Counted from the stretch's first letter, positions 1 through 9,314 are shown. The stretch is DNA of 64,000 nucleotides from Paractinoplanes ferrugineus (GCF_016862195.1 NZ_BOMM01000001.1:124001-188000); one strand, 5' to 3'. Notes: generated from the sequence alone by a model not told the origin. Made by a program: numbers and translations.

Positions 1-9
1 ACCGCCGGT

Positions 10-69
10 GGTTCTCCCGGCCGCAGCCGATAAATCCCGTCGAGACCCGTCAAGCGGGCCGGGAGAACC
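10..69. terminator. 13-bp inverted repeat at the 3' end of the arabinan operon
   Basis: GGTTCTCCCGGCC at 10-22 is exactly reverse-complementary to GGCCGGGAGAACC at 57-69, with a 34-nt loop. It begins 9 bases beyond the stop of the minus-strand GH43 gene. There is no T-tract, so it may be a GC-type terminator or an mRNA-stabilising hairpin. It could also belong to a gene outside the window. Confidence 0.45.
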
Positions 70-78
70 TCCATACGG

Positions 79-1485
79 TCAGGACAGGCGGAAGACCGTT
101 CCGGCCGGCGCGACGGAGATCGCCCCGCCGCTGCGCCGCAGATAGCCGCCACCGGCCACGGCGATCTTGACGCCGTTTCGGACGCGCTCGCGGCGGAACC
201 CGGTCGGGGCCGCGTCGAGGCGGACGACGCCGCTGTCCACGTGCAGGAACCGCGCCGGGTGCGCCACCGAGCGGATCACCTCGGTGCCGTCCGGTCGGGC
301 CTCGAAGCGGAACTGGGTGGCGGCCAGGTCACGAGGCGCCCGCTCGATGAGGATGAGGCCGTCGTCGGTGTGCCGGACGAAGTCGGTCGGCCGGTCCGCG
401 GCGGAGACCCGGACGATCGGGCCGCCGTCGCCGACCGGGATGCCGAACAGCGGCGTGCCGTCCGGATGCCAGTACAGCTTCTGCACCCGGGTGTGCCGGT
501 TGGGGTCGTAGAGCGGGTCGCCGGTGATGTCGCGGTAGTCGCGGGCGTGGTAGACCAGCACATCGGTCACCCCGTCCTCGGCCACCGTGAACGAGTTGTG
601 CCCTGGACCGAAACGGGAAGTCTCGGCGTCGGTCTCGAAGATCGGGTCGGGGGTCTTCACCCATGAGTCCCGGTCCAGCAGGTCGGCGTCCGCGTCCGCG
701 GTGAGCAGGCCCATGCAGTAGCGGGCGTCGGTGGCGCTGGCCGAGAAGGTCAGGAACACCCGCCCGTTGCGGATGAGCACGGCCGGCCCCTCGTTGACCT
801 TGTAGCCCAGGATCTCCCAGCTCCGGGTCGGGGTGGTGATCCGGGTCGGCTTGGTCGCCAAGGTCCAGGGGTTGGCCATTCGCGCGATGTAGAGGCTCGT
901 GTTGACCGCGATCTCCGGCTCGCTCTGCGCCCACACCAGGTAGCGGCGGCCGCGGTGCGAGAACGTGGTGGAGTCGAGGGTGAAGCCGTCCCACTCGGTG
1001 AGCACCTGGCCCTTCAGCGTCCAGCCGCTCGGGTCGGTCGGGTCCGCCTTGGTCGACTCCAGCACGTACGTGCGGATGCGGAACACGTCGTCCGAGTCGC
1101 CGGCCGCGAAGTAGATGTACCAGCGGCCGTCGATGCGATGCAGCTCCGGCGCCCAGATGTGGCCGGCCATCTTGCCGGTGGCCGGGCGCCGCCAGATCAC
1201 TGTCTCGGTGGCCGCGGTCAGGCCGGCGAGCGTGGCCGCGCCGCGCACCACGAGCCGGTCATATTCGGGGACCGAGGCGGTGAAGTAGTACATCCCGTCG
1301 GTGCGCGGGGTGATGAACGGGTCGGCCCGCTGACTGATCAACGGCTGGACGGTGGGGACACCGTAGATCTCGGCGTCGGTCCGGGGGATGGCGGCCTCGG
1401 CCGGGCCGGCGGTGGAGAGGCCGGCTATCCCGGCGCCGGCGGCGACTCCCAGGGAGCTCCGCAGCAACGTGCGTCGGCTGATCAT
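79..1485 (-). CDS. Secreted GH43 glycoside hydrolase (exo-arabinanase/arabinofuranosidase-like)
   Basis: This 468-residue protein starts with a twin-arginine-type signal (SRRTLLRSS followed by an Ala/Gly-rich stretch ending PAEA, residues 1-32), so it is probably exported folded by Tat. The five-bladed GH43 fold is suggested by the base-like Asp in ADPFI, the WAPEL motif and the putative general acid in NEGPA. Residues after about 365 form a separate C-terminal beta domain, possibly carbohydrate-binding (AbfB-like). The start ATG shares one base with the stop of the upstream GH51 gene and has AGGAGC just before it, so the two are translationally coupled. Substrate is inferred from the neighbouring arabinanases; exact specificity cannot be read. 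Confidence 0.85.
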   Translation of the reverse strand: MISRRTLLRSSLGVAAGAGIAGLSTAGPAEAAIPRTDAEIYGVPTVQPLISQRADPFITPRTDGMYYFTASVPEYDRLVVRGAATLAGLTAATETVIWRRPATGKMAGHIWAPELHRIDGRWYIYFAAGDSDDVFRIRTYVLESTKADPTDPSGWTLKGQVLTEWDGFTLDSTTFSHRGRRYLVWAQSEPEIAVNTSLYIARMANPWTLATKPTRITTPTRSWEILGYKVNEGPAVLIRNGRVFLTFSASATDARYCMGLLTADADADLLDRDSWVKTPDPIFETDAETSRFGPGHNSFTVAEDGVTDVLVYHARDYRDITGDPLYDPNRHTRVQKLYWHPDGTPLFGIPVGDGGPIVRVSAADRPTDFVRHTDDGLILIERAPRDLAATQFRFEARPDGTEVIRSVAHPARFLHVDSGVVRLDAAPTGFRRERVRNGVKIAVAGGGYLRRSGGAISVAPAGTVFRLS

Positions 1486-3959
1486 CAGCGCTCCTTGATT
1501 CGCAGGAAGGTGACCGAGCTGGCCGGCAACGTGCGGGTGAAGGTTGCCCCGATGCCGGAGACGGTGCTGGTCACGGGCTGGATCGGTTCGGCCGAGCGGG
1601 TGTTCTGCTCGCCCGGGTCACCGGCCAGGACGGTCATCCGGGCGGTGCGGGCCACCTTCAGTCCACCCAGGTCGATCTTGGTGACGGCCGGTTTGTCCTG
1701 CGCGTTGACCACCTTGACGATCAGTTCGCCGGTGCCGGTGTCCCGCGTGACGACCTGCGCGAACGGCTCCGAGACGTGGTTGTCGTCGAAGCTGCCCCAC
1801 TCGACGCCGTCCTTGAGCAGGGTGACCTTTGTGCCGCGTACCGAAATCTTGAGGTCGTAGGTCCGGCCCGTCACCACCGTGTCGGGCTTGGTGAGGATCT
1901 GCTCCTTGGCGTCGGCGGAGCCGGCGGCCTTCTCGACCGCGCCCTGGGTGTTGTTCCAGCCGCCCAGGTTCCACCAGTACCAGGTGTCGGAGTTCTTGAT
2001 CCCGAACGGGATGAGGAAGCCCTCGGCACCGGCCGTCTTGGTGGCCTTCAGCGTGATGTCGTAGTCGGTGGCGGTGATGTTCGTGGCCGCCGCGATCATG
2101 GTGTTGTTGGCCGCGGTGTCCGACTGCACGTAGGCGCCGTCCCGCACCGACCAGTTGCCGCGGTTGGACAGCGTGGACCAGCCGTCCGCGTTCCCGTCGT
2201 CGAAGTCGTCGGAATACAGCACGGCGCCGTCCGTCCCGGTGACCTTGACGTCGTCGTATTTCGCGGCGGTGGCCCAGGTGGACAGGCCGACCCGGCCGGT
2301 GATCGGCTGCGGCCGCACGACCCCGCCGCCGCTTGTGGTGCTCGGCACCACCCGGTCACCGACGTTGTTCATGAACAGCTTCTGCGTCTGGTAGCTGGTC
2401 GAGCCCCACGACTCGTCGTTGTCGAACCAGATCAGGTCCGGTCGCCACTGCGCGTTGTCGATGTCGGCGAGCAACGGCGCGTAGGACGCCATCTTCACCA
2501 CATCGGCGTTGCGTTCCAGCCCGGTCATGTAGGCGGCCTCGGCCAGCGAGTTCTGGAACTTCGCGTCCAGCGAGGCGTACTCGCCGAGGAAGACCTTCGG
2601 GCCACGGCGATCGTACGAGTCGTAGCGCCCGTTGTTCTGCAGGAACCAGGACGGGCTGTTGTAGTAGTGCTCGTCGACCATGTCGCTGCCGGCCGCCTTG
2701 TTCTTGGCCCACAGGTTGTCGAACGTGGCCCCGGCGTCGTCCGGCCCGGAATTGCTGATCACCGTGAGGTTCGGGTACTTCGCCTTGATCGCGTCCCGGA
2801 ATCGCAGGAAGTTCGCGAAGTACTCGTCCGGCAGGTTCTCCTCGTTGCCGATCGCCACCTGGGACAGTCCGAACGGTTTCGGGTGACCCATCTGGGCGCG
2901 AACCTTGCCCCACGTCGAGCTGACCGGGCCGTTCGCGAACTCGATCAGGTCGAGGGTGTCCTGCAGGTATTTCTGGAGGAGTTCGGGGTCGTTGGTCGCC
3001 CGGTTCTGCCCGCAGCCGGTGACCAGGGCCGGCAGCACCGGGAGCGGCTTGGCCCCGATGTCCTCGGCGAACTGGAAGTATTCGTAGTAGCCGAGTCCGT
3101 AGCTCTGGTTGTAGCCCCAGAAGTTGGCGTTGGTGGCCCGCGTCTCGACCGGCCCGACCGTGTCCTTCCACTGGTAGGAGCGGGCGCGCGGGTAGTTGTC
3201 GGCGGCGTCGTAGGAGTACATGCTGCCGGTGTTGACCAGGCAGCCGCCGGGGAAGCGGACGAAGCCGGGCTTGAGCGCCGCGATCTTCTCGGCCAGGTCC
3301 TTACGCAGGCCGTGGCCCCTGTAGGTGTTCCGGGGCAGAAGCGAGACCATGTCCAGTCTGGACGACTTGTCGGTTCCGATGGTGAGCCGGCCGGTGTTCG
3401 TGGTGGCCGTCGCCCGCAGCGTGCCGGTGTATTTGGTCCAGGCATCGGTAGTGATGGACTTGGTGAGCGTGGCGCCGTCCAGGCCCACTGTCAGTTTCGC
3501 GCCGGCGTCCGCACGGGCCCAAACCGAAAAATCGTAAATCTGCCCTTTTTGTACGGCGTAGCCGGTGCCGTAGCCCCCGTTCGTCAACGACGCCCCACCG
3601 GTGATCCGCAGGTACGTGCGGTTGCGGTCGTTGAGCCGCGCGTCGTCGTCGGTGGTGGCCGCGGTCCCGGCGGTGACCGTCCAGCCGGTCAGGCCGTTGA
3701 ACGAGCTGTTGTCGGCCGGCCGGAACTCGAATGAGCGGTTGCGCACCAGTTCGGCATAGAGCCCGCCGTCGGCCGCGTAGTTGATGTCCTCGAAGAAGAC
3801 GCCGTACATCGAGTCGTCGATGGCGGCGCCGTTGGCGGAAGGTGTCAAGGTGATCGTGTAGTCCGGGTCCGTGGCCGCGGCAGCCGGGGGTGCCACCGCG
3901 AGCGGCAGGGCGGTCAGGGCGACGGCCGTGCCGGCGATCCTGGTTCGAAGTCGGGGCAT
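1485..3959 (-). CDS. Secreted alpha-L-arabinofuranosidase, GH51, with carbohydrate-binding modules
   Basis: The 824-residue protein has a Sec signal peptide (residues 1-29, ending PPAAAA). A GH51 (beta/alpha)8 core is interrupted at about 75-210 by a CBM4/9-like insert. The likely acid/base is Glu373 in AIGNEE and the nucleophile Glu460 in FLGEYAS. Residues about 560-730 look like a concanavalin/LamG-like sandwich, followed by the GH51 C-terminal beta domain. This long secreted architecture differs from the short cytosolic bacterial GH51 enzymes. It would release arabinose from arabinan or arabinoxylan. GGAGGA precedes the ATG by 8 bases. First gene of a two-gene operon with the GH43 gene, divergent from the endo-arabinanase at 4157. 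Confidence 0.93.
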   Translation of the reverse strand: MPRLRTRIAGTAVALTALPLAVAPPAAAATDPDYTITLTPSANGAAIDDSMYGVFFEDINYAADGGLYAELVRNRSFEFRPADNSSFNGLTGWTVTAGTAATTDDDARLNDRNRTYLRITGGASLTNGGYGTGYAVQKGQIYDFSVWARADAGAKLTVGLDGATLTKSITTDAWTKYTGTLRATATTNTGRLTIGTDKSSRLDMVSLLPRNTYRGHGLRKDLAEKIAALKPGFVRFPGGCLVNTGSMYSYDAADNYPRARSYQWKDTVGPVETRATNANFWGYNQSYGLGYYEYFQFAEDIGAKPLPVLPALVTGCGQNRATNDPELLQKYLQDTLDLIEFANGPVSSTWGKVRAQMGHPKPFGLSQVAIGNEENLPDEYFANFLRFRDAIKAKYPNLTVISNSGPDDAGATFDNLWAKNKAAGSDMVDEHYYNSPSWFLQNNGRYDSYDRRGPKVFLGEYASLDAKFQNSLAEAAYMTGLERNADVVKMASYAPLLADIDNAQWRPDLIWFDNDESWGSTSYQTQKLFMNNVGDRVVPSTTSGGGVVRPQPITGRVGLSTWATAAKYDDVKVTGTDGAVLYSDDFDDGNADGWSTLSNRGNWSVRDGAYVQSDTAANNTMIAAATNITATDYDITLKATKTAGAEGFLIPFGIKNSDTWYWWNLGGWNNTQGAVEKAAGSADAKEQILTKPDTVVTGRTYDLKISVRGTKVTLLKDGVEWGSFDDNHVSEPFAQVVTRDTGTGELIVKVVNAQDKPAVTKIDLGGLKVARTARMTVLAGDPGEQNTRSAEPIQPVTSTVSGIGATFTRTLPASSVTFLRIKER

Positions 3960-4076
3960 GGACTTCAGTCCTCCGGGATATCGATGTGCACGTCAACATC
4001 GTGCGGTCATATCGGGGAGCGGGCGAGGTGCAGTTCGTGCGAATTTTTGCTGATGAAAGCCGTCTTAAGCCTCACC

Positions 4077-4086
4077 CAAGCGCTTG
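4077..4086. promoter_or_regulatory. LacI-type palindrome 1 (CAAGCGCTTG)
   Basis: Perfect 10-bp palindrome centred on CG, the hallmark of LacI/GalR-family operators, in the 197-bp gap between divergent arabinanase genes. It lies 13 bases before a second palindrome. No LacI gene is present in the window, so the regulator must be elsewhere. Confidence 0.55.
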
Positions 4087-4098
4087 ACGTTCATCTAT

Positions 4099-4110
4099 GT
4101 GAACGTTCAC
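4099..4110. promoter_or_regulatory. LacI-type palindrome 2 (GTGAACGTTCAC)
   Basis: Perfect 12-bp palindrome centred on CG, 47 bases upstream of the endo-arabinanase ATG. Together with the palindrome at 4077-4086 (centre spacing about 23 bp, two helical turns) it could let one LacI-family repressor control both divergent transcription units. Confidence 0.65.
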
Positions 4111-4156
4111 TCTAGCCGTAACACCCCGGAAATGTCAGCGGCGCGTAGGGAGTCTT

Positions 4157-5128
4157 ATGACGATCATGAAGAAGGCACTCATCGCACTTACCGCCCTGGT
4201 GGCGGCGGGCGCGACGGCGGTCGGAGTCGGGAGCGCCGAGGCGGCTACCTACCCCAACCCGGGGCGGGTGACCGGCAGCACGAACGTGCACGATCCGGGC
4301 ATAGTCAAAAAGCCCGACGGCACCTACCTGATCGCGCACACCGGCAACAACATCATCCTGAAGACCTCGAGTGACCGGACCGCCGTCAAGGACGCCGGGG
4401 TGGCCTTCCCGGGCGGGGCGCCCTGGACGACGTCATACACCGCGGGAAGTGCGAACCTGTGGGCGCCGGACATCTCGTACCGCAACGGCAAGTACTTCAT
4501 GTACTACTCGGCGTCCACCTTCGGGTCCAACCACTCCGGGATCTTCCTGGCCACCAGCTCGACCGGCGCCGCCGGCAGCTGGAGCAACCAGGGGTTGGTC
4601 CTCGAGTCGACGACCAGCAGCAACTTCAATGCGATCGACCCCAACCTCTACGTCGACCCGGCCGGCAACTGGTGGCTCAGCTTCGGCTCGTTCTGGACCG
4701 GGATCAAGCAGGTGCAGCTGAACGCGTCCACCGGCAAGCGGCTGGACGGGACGATCCGGTCCCTCGCCGGCCGGGGTGGTGGCGCGATCGAGGCGCCGTT
4801 CCTGTTCCGGCACGGGTCGTACTACTACCTGTTCGTCTCCTTCGACCAGTGCTGCAAGGGGGCGTCCAGCACGTACCGGATCATGGTCGGCCGGTCGACG
4901 AGCGTGACCGGGCCGTTCGTCGACAAGAACGGCACCGCCATGACCAACAGCGGGGGCAGCGAGATCCTGGCCGGGCACGGCAGCATCCACGGACCCGGCG
5001 GGCAGTCCGTCTACTCCGACGCCGACGCCGACGTGCTCGTCTACCACTACTACGCCGACAACGGCACGGCCAAGCTCGGTATCAACCTTCTCGGCTACGA
5101 CTCGAGCGGATGGCCGTACGTCTATTAG
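4157..5128 (+). CDS. Secreted endo-1,5-alpha-L-arabinanase, GH43
   Basis: The 323-residue enzyme has a Sec signal peptide (about residues 1-30, ending AEA) and a single compact GH43 domain. Visible motifs are the catalytic Asp in VHDPGIV, the pKa-modulating Asp in LWAPDIS and the general-acid Glu in GGAIEAPF. Length and motifs match single-domain endo-arabinanases that cut the arabinan backbone. AGGGAG at 4147-4152 is only 4 bases before this ATG and 13 before an alternative ATG at 4166, so the first three residues are uncertain. Its TAG stop interlocks with the mutY stop on the other strand. Expression is probably governed by the two palindromes upstream. Confidence 0.92.
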   Translation: MTIMKKALIALTALVAAGATAVGVGSAEAATYPNPGRVTGSTNVHDPGIVKKPDGTYLIAHTGNNIILKTSSDRTAVKDAGVAFPGGAPWTTSYTAGSANLWAPDISYRNGKYFMYYSASTFGSNHSGIFLATSSTGAAGSWSNQGLVLESTTSSNFNAIDPNLYVDPAGNWWLSFGSFWTGIKQVQLNASTGKRLDGTIRSLAGRGGGAIEAPFLFRHGSYYYLFVSFDQCCKGASSTYRIMVGRSTSVTGPFVDKNGTAMTNSGGSEILAGHGSIHGPGGQSVYSDADADVLVYHYYADNGTAKLGINLLGYDSSGWPYVY

Positions 5129-6021
5129 AGGTTCTGCGGCTTCGGCAGTTGGGCGTCGCCGGCGAGCACGAAGTCGTCGGCGCCCAGCGGCTCCACCAGG
5201 CCGTCCTCGACCAGGCCGGCCAGGGCGCGAGCCCGCTGCACCTCGTCGGACCACACGACGTCGAGGCGCTGCCGCGGCACCGGGCCGCTGGCGTGCCGCA
5301 ACACCTCGAGCAGCAGGCCACGCACCTGCCGGTCGGTGCCCGCATAGCGCTGCGGCTTGCGGCTCGGCCCGGCCGGCAGCTCCGCACCGGTCGCCCGCCA
5401 CGCGCAGACCGCCTCGAACGGGCAGATCGGGCAGCGCGGGGCCCGAGCCGTGCAGACGATCGCGCCCAGCTCCATGAACGCGATGCTGGCCCGCGCCGCC
5501 CGCGTCTCGTCCTCGGGCAGCAACTCCTCCATCGCGACGAGATCGGCAGCGGTCGTCGCCGGCCCCGCGTCCGGTTTGCCCTCCACGGCCCGTGACACCA
5601 CCCGCCGTACGTTCGTGTCGACCACCGGATGCCGCTGGCCGTACGCGAAGGTCGCCACCGCCCGCCCGGTGTAGGTGCCGACACCGGGCAGGGCCAGCAG
5701 TTGATCGAGATCGTCCGGCACCACCCCGCCGTGTCGCTCCACCATCGCGACCGCGCAGGCATGCAGGCGCATCGCACGCCGGGGATAGCCGAGGCGGCCC
5801 CACATGCGGATCGCTTCCGACGGCGGGTCGGCGGCCAGGGCGGCGGGGGTGGGCCAGCGGGTCATCCAGGAACGCCAGGCGGGCTCCACCCGAACGACGG
5901 GGGTCTGCTGCAGCATCACTTCACTGACCAGCACCCCCCACGCGCTCGTGTCGGGCTGCCGCCAGGGGAGATCGCGGGCATTCTGGTCGTACCACGTGAT
6001 GGCGTCGTCAGCGAGAGTCAT
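5125..6021 (-). CDS. mutY: A/G-specific adenine DNA glycosylase MutY
   Basis: Removes adenine mispaired with 8-oxoguanine. At 298 residues it contains the helix-hairpin-helix LPGVGTYTGRAV (about 111-122), catalytic Asp135 in VVDTNVRRV, catalytic Glu34 in VSEVMLQQ, and the 4Fe-4S ligands Cys190, Cys197, Cys200 and Cys206 (C-X6-C-X2-C-X5-C). A longer open frame reaches 6168 but would overlap the divergent ACT gene with Gly/Asp-rich sequence, so ATG at 6021 (MTLADDAITWY) is chosen. The TAA stop overlaps the stop of the convergent arabinanase by 3 bases. It is the first gene of the conserved mutY-disA-radA neighbourhood. Confidence 0.95.
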   Translation of the reverse strand: MTLADDAITWYDQNARDLPWRQPDTSAWGVLVSEVMLQQTPVVRVEPAWRSWMTRWPTPAALAADPPSEAIRMWGRLGYPRRAMRLHACAVAMVERHGGVVPDDLDQLLALPGVGTYTGRAVATFAYGQRHPVVDTNVRRVVSRAVEGKPDAGPATTAADLVAMEELLPEDETRAARASIAFMELGAIVCTARAPRCPICPFEAVCAWRATGAELPAGPSRKPQRYAGTDRQVRGLLLEVLRHASGPVPRQRLDVVWSDEVQRARALAGLVEDGLVEPLGADDFVLAGDAQLPKPQNL

Positions 6022-6042
6022 GGCAGGACTTACTGTAGGCGG

Positions 6043-6543
6043 GTGCCCGAGCTTGCCATCACCGTCATCGGCCCCGACCGCACCGGAATCGTCGCCGACG
6101 TGGCCGAAGCCCTCGCCGAAGTCGGCGCCAACCTCACCGACTCCACCATGACCCGGCTTCGCGGCCACTTCGCGATGACCCTCATCTGCACCCTCGCGGA
6201 GCCGTCCGCCGCCGAGGCCGCCCTGAAATCACTCACCGGGGTGACCACGACGGTGCGTGAGGTGTCGCCCTCATCAGTCGACGAGAGCGGCGAGTCCTGG
6301 GTGGTCAGCGTGCACGGCGCCGACCGCCTGGGCATTGTCGCCGCGGTCACCCGGGTGGTGGCGGCGTCCAAGGGCAACATCACCGATTTGAGTACGCGCT
6401 TGGCCGGCACCCTCTACGTACTCATCGCGGAAGTCGACCTTCCCGCCGGAGCCGGCGACGAATTGGCCGAACGTCTGGCCGTGGCCGCCTCCGAACTGGG
6501 CGTCGAGGTGACGCTGCGGCGCGCCGATTCGGAGATCCTGTGA
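6043..6543 (+). CDS. ACT-domain protein (GcvR-like, two ACT repeats)
   Basis: The 166-residue protein starts at GTG 6043, 21 bases from the divergent mutY start. The first ACT domain (VIGPDRTGIVADVAEALAEV) covers about residues 4-75 and the second (VHGADRLGIVAAVTRVVA) about 88-160. This tandem layout matches GcvR-like regulators that bind amino acids, but no DNA-binding domain is present and the ligand is unknown. Its stop overlaps the start of the deformylase gene, so the pair is translationally coupled. Confidence 0.85.
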   Translation: MPELAITVIGPDRTGIVADVAEALAEVGANLTDSTMTRLRGHFAMTLICTLAEPSAAEAALKSLTGVTTTVREVSPSSVDESGESWVVSVHGADRLGIVAAVTRVVAASKGNITDLSTRLAGTLYVLIAEVDLPAGAGDELAERLAVAASELGVEVTLRRADSEIL

Positions 6544-7067
6544 ACTTTCCGGAGTTGCCGGAAGGTCGCGTGCTTCCGGTCGTGACCGCGCCCGCCACCG
6601 TCCTCAGCACCGTCGGCGAGGAAGTGGACCCGACCTCGCCCGAGGTCGCCCAACTCGCGGCCGACCTGATCGCCACCATGCAGGTCTCGCCCGGCTGCGT
6701 CGGTCTCGCCGCCCCCCAGGTCGGCGTCGGCCTCCAGGTGTTCTGCGTGAACGTCGTCGACCACCCGAAAGCCGCCACCGTGCACGGCACGTTCGCCCTC
6801 TGCAACGCGAAGATCATCGAGGCGTCCCGCTGGAAGGCCGGCCGCGAGGGGTGCATGTCCGTTCCCGACCTGACCGGGGACGTGAAGCGAGCCGCCCGGG
6901 TCGTCGTCGAAGCCGTGCTGCCGGGCTCCGGTGAGGCCGTCACGATCACCACCGACGCCTTCGAGGCCCGCGCCCTCCAGCACGAGATCGACCACTGCAC
7001 GGGCAAACTTTTCCTCGACCGGGTCGCCGGGGCACACGCCATATATCAGCGCAAGGTCTATCTCTAA
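6540..7067 (+). CDS. def: Peptide deformylase
   Basis: Removes the N-formyl group from nascent proteins. The 175-residue protein shows all three deformylase motifs: GLAAPQ (residues 55-60), EGCMS with metal ligand Cys105, and HEIDH with ligands His148 and His152 and catalytic Glu149. The GTG start lies within the stop of the ACT gene. It is not paired with fmt here, so it may be a secondary copy. Confidence 0.93.
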   Translation: MNFPELPEGRVLPVVTAPATVLSTVGEEVDPTSPEVAQLAADLIATMQVSPGCVGLAAPQVGVGLQVFCVNVVDHPKAATVHGTFALCNAKIIEASRWKAGREGCMSVPDLTGDVKRAARVVVEAVLPGSGEAVTITTDAFEARALQHEIDHCTGKLFLDRVAGAHAIYQRKVYL

Positions 7068-7148
7068 CGAGCGTTATCCGAGTACGTGTCGCATAACCGG
7101 CGCGTCGTCCCCGTGCCGTAGGCCGTCCGGGTCTACGGTTGCCCCATC

Positions 7149-7955
7149 ATGCGAACGACGGTTGGTTCCCTTCCTCCCGCCGTCTACTGGCGGCGTCGTG
7201 CGGTCGTGCTGGGTGCTGTGCTGCTCGGCATCATCGTGCTGTTCGTTTCCTGCTCCGGCGGCGACAAGGACGACCAGCGCGGCAAAGGCGCGCCCCCGTC
7301 GTCCCAGTTGCCCACCCCGGCCCCCGAGGACACGACGCCCTCCCCGGGGCCGTCCTTCCTGGACGGTGTGCCCGGCGGTAACGGCCCGTCGCTGCCCGCC
7401 TTGGGCGACCTGGAGTCCAAGTCCCCGGGCGGAACCGGCACTGGCACTGGCACCGGAACCGGAACCGGGACTGGAACCGGCACTGGCAATGGAACCGGCA
7501 CTGGCAATGGGACCGGTACCGGCACCGGTCAGAACACCAACGTCACCGCCCCCGCCGACGGTTCCTGCGCCGACTCGGAGATCGCCCTGGTCGCCGCGGC
7601 CGCTCCGGCCACCTTCAAGCGTGGCACCACGGTCCAGTTCAGCCTGACCGTCAAGAACACCAGCACCCGGGCCTGCGGCCGCGACGTCGGCCCCGACCCG
7701 CAGGAGCTCTACATCGACCAGGGCGCGTTCCAGTACTGGTCGTCGGACAAGTGCAGCAACACCAAGGGTGGCGACGTACGATCGTTCGCCCCGGGCGAGG
7801 TCCGCGTCTACAAAGTCACCTGGAACGGCCGCCAGTCGAACATCTGCGAGGGCAATGCCCCCGCCGGCCCCACCCCGCCCCAGGGCCAGTTCCAACTGCG
7901 CGCCCGTCTCGGCACCCTCCGCAGCGAACCGGTGACGCTCACCATCCAGCCCTGA
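7149..7955 (+). CDS. Membrane-anchored protein with Gly-Thr linker (Rv3587-like position)
   Basis: Not a recognised enzyme. The 268-residue product has one N-terminal membrane segment (about residues 18-38), a Pro/Ser-rich stretch, a Gly-Thr/Gly-Asn repeat (about 95-127) and an extracytoplasmic C-terminal beta domain (about 135-268) with four cysteines. It lies tail-to-tail with disA, the same place and orientation as the Mycobacterium membrane protein Rv3587c beside disA, as I recall, which suggests orthology by position. The linker would hold the globular domain away from the membrane. Function unknown. Confidence 0.75.
   Translation: MRTTVGSLPPAVYWRRRAVVLGAVLLGIIVLFVSCSGGDKDDQRGKGAPPSSQLPTPAPEDTTPSPGPSFLDGVPGGNGPSLPALGDLESKSPGGTGTGTGTGTGTGTGTGTGNGTGTGNGTGTGTGQNTNVTAPADGSCADSEIALVAAAAPATFKRGTTVQFSLTVKNTSTRACGRDVGPDPQELYIDQGAFQYWSSDKCSNTKGGDVRSFAPGEVRVYKVTWNGRQSNICEGNAPAGPTPPQGQFQLRARLGTLRSEPVTLTIQP
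7431..7529 (+). repeat. Hexanucleotide-like repeat encoding (Gly-Thr)n
   Basis: About 16 copies of a degenerate GGNACN hexamer in frame with the membrane protein gene, giving Gly-Thr with two Gly-Asn variants. Copy number is likely variable by slippage. The frame is kept because the unit is two codons. Confidence 0.85.
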
Positions 7956-8120
7956 GCCCTCCGTCGGCACACCGCGCCCGCCCGGGGGATCACACCTGGG
8001 CGGCCGTCCCCAGCACGCGGGCCGAGGGATCCGGGGCCGCGTTGCCCTCGCGACGCCGCTCTATCTAGGTCCTGGAGCGGCATCTCCACGATTTCGAACC
8101 AGCGCCGCTCGACGACCGGC

Positions 8121-9314
8121 TTAGACGTAGCGTTCCAGGATCGAGGCCTCGGCCAAGCGCGACAAGCCCTCACGAACACCGCGGGCGCGGGCGTCGCCGA
8201 CGCCCTCGACCGCCTGCAAATCTTCGACCGTGGCCCCCAGCAGGCGCTGCAGGCTGCCGAAATGGTCGACCAGGCGGTCGACGATCTGGGAGGGCAGGCG
8301 GGGGACCTTGGCCAGTAGGCGGAAGCCCCGCGGCGAGACCGCGGCGTCGAGGGCGTCGGTCGCTCCGGGGTAGCCGATCGCCTTGGCCACGGCGACCAGG
8401 TCGATCATTTCGGTGGCGGAGAGCAGGTCGAGCTCGACCAGGCCCTCGTCGAGGGTGCGCGCCTTGCGGCCGGTGGGCAGATAGTCGCGGATCACCAGGG
8501 TGCGGTCGGCGTCCACGCCGGCCATCAGCTCGTCGAGCTGCAGGGCCAGGAGGCGGCCGTCGGTGCCGAGCTCGACCACGTAGCCGGAGATCTCGTCGGC
8601 GATCCGGCGGACCATTTCGAGGCGCTGGACGACGGCGACGGCGTCACGCACGGTGACCAGGTCTTCGATCTCCAGGGCCGACAGGGTGCCGGAGACCTCG
8701 TCCAGGCGCAGCTTGTAGCGCTCCAGCGTGGCCAGGGCCTGGTTGGCGCGGGAGAGGATGGCCGCCGAGTCGTCGAGGACGTGGCGCTGGCCGTTGACGT
8801 AGAGGCCGATGATGCGCATCGACTGGCTCACCGAGATGACCGGGAAGCCGGACTGCTTGGCCACGCGCTCGGCCGTGCGGTGCCGCGTGCCGGACTCCTC
8901 GGACGGGATGGACGGGTCGGGCATGAGGTGCACGGCGGCTCGCACGATGCGGGTGCCGTCGCTGCTCAGGACGACGGCGCCGTCCATCTTGCACAGCTCA
9001 CGCAGCCGGGTCGCGGAGAACTCGACGTCGAGCGGGAAGCCACCGGTGCAGATGCTCTCCACCACGGCGTCGTGCCCCAGGACTATCAGCGCACCCGTGC
9101 GACCACGCAGGATGCGCTCCAGGCCGTCTCGCAGGGCCGTGCCGGGCGCCATCAACGCCAGGTTGGCGCGCAGCGGATCGGCGCTTACGCCACCGCCGGT
9201 GAGGCCGGGCGTGGAGGGGTTTGTCGACGCGGCGCGGTGCGCCGTCCCGTTGACGCCGGGACGTGGCGTCGGGGTAGCGGCAGCGGGCTTGGAACCATCG
9301 CGGTCGAGCGGCAC
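8121..9314 (-). CDS. disA: DNA integrity scanning protein DisA, diadenylate cyclase
   Basis: Makes c-di-AMP from two ATP and senses branched DNA. The 397-residue sequence carries the DAC signature [10 protein letters not shown] and the RHRTAE loop that hold ATP, a central helical linker, and a C-terminal helix-hairpin-helix domain ([16 protein letters not shown]). The first about 42 residues are Pro/Thr/Gly-rich and may be an overlong start; [15 protein letters not shown] resembles the usual N-terminus. It follows radA on the same strand after 83 bases, the conserved radA-disA pairing in which RadA restrains DisA. Confidence 0.95.
   Translation of the reverse strand: MPLDRDGSKPAAATPTPRPGVNGTAHRAASTNPSTPGLTGGGVSADPLRANLALMAPGTALRDGLERILRGRTGALIVLGHDAVVESICTGGFPLDVEFSATRLRELCKMDGAVVLSSDGTRIVRAAVHLMPDPSIPSEESGTRHRTAERVAKQSGFPVISVSQSMRIIGLYVNGQRHVLDDSAAILSRANQALATLERYKLRLDEVSGTLSALEIEDLVTVRDAVAVVQRLEMVRRIADEISGYVVELGTDGRLLALQLDELMAGVDADRTLVIRDYLPTGRKARTLDEGLVELDLLSATEMIDLVAVAKAIGYPGATDALDAAVSPRGFRLLAKVPRLPSQIVDRLVDHFGSLQRLLGATVEDLQAVEGVGDARARGVREGLSRLAEASILERYV

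Noticed and set aside
1776..3734. 652-codon plus-strand frame opposite the GH51 gene
   Set aside because: Val/Gly/Arg-rich antisense shadow; the minus-strand frame has catalytic motifs and a signal peptide.
6022..6168. N-terminal extension of MutY
   Set aside because: It would overlap the divergent ACT gene and consists of Gly/Asp/Val-rich shadow residues; MTLADDAITWY is a normal MutY start.
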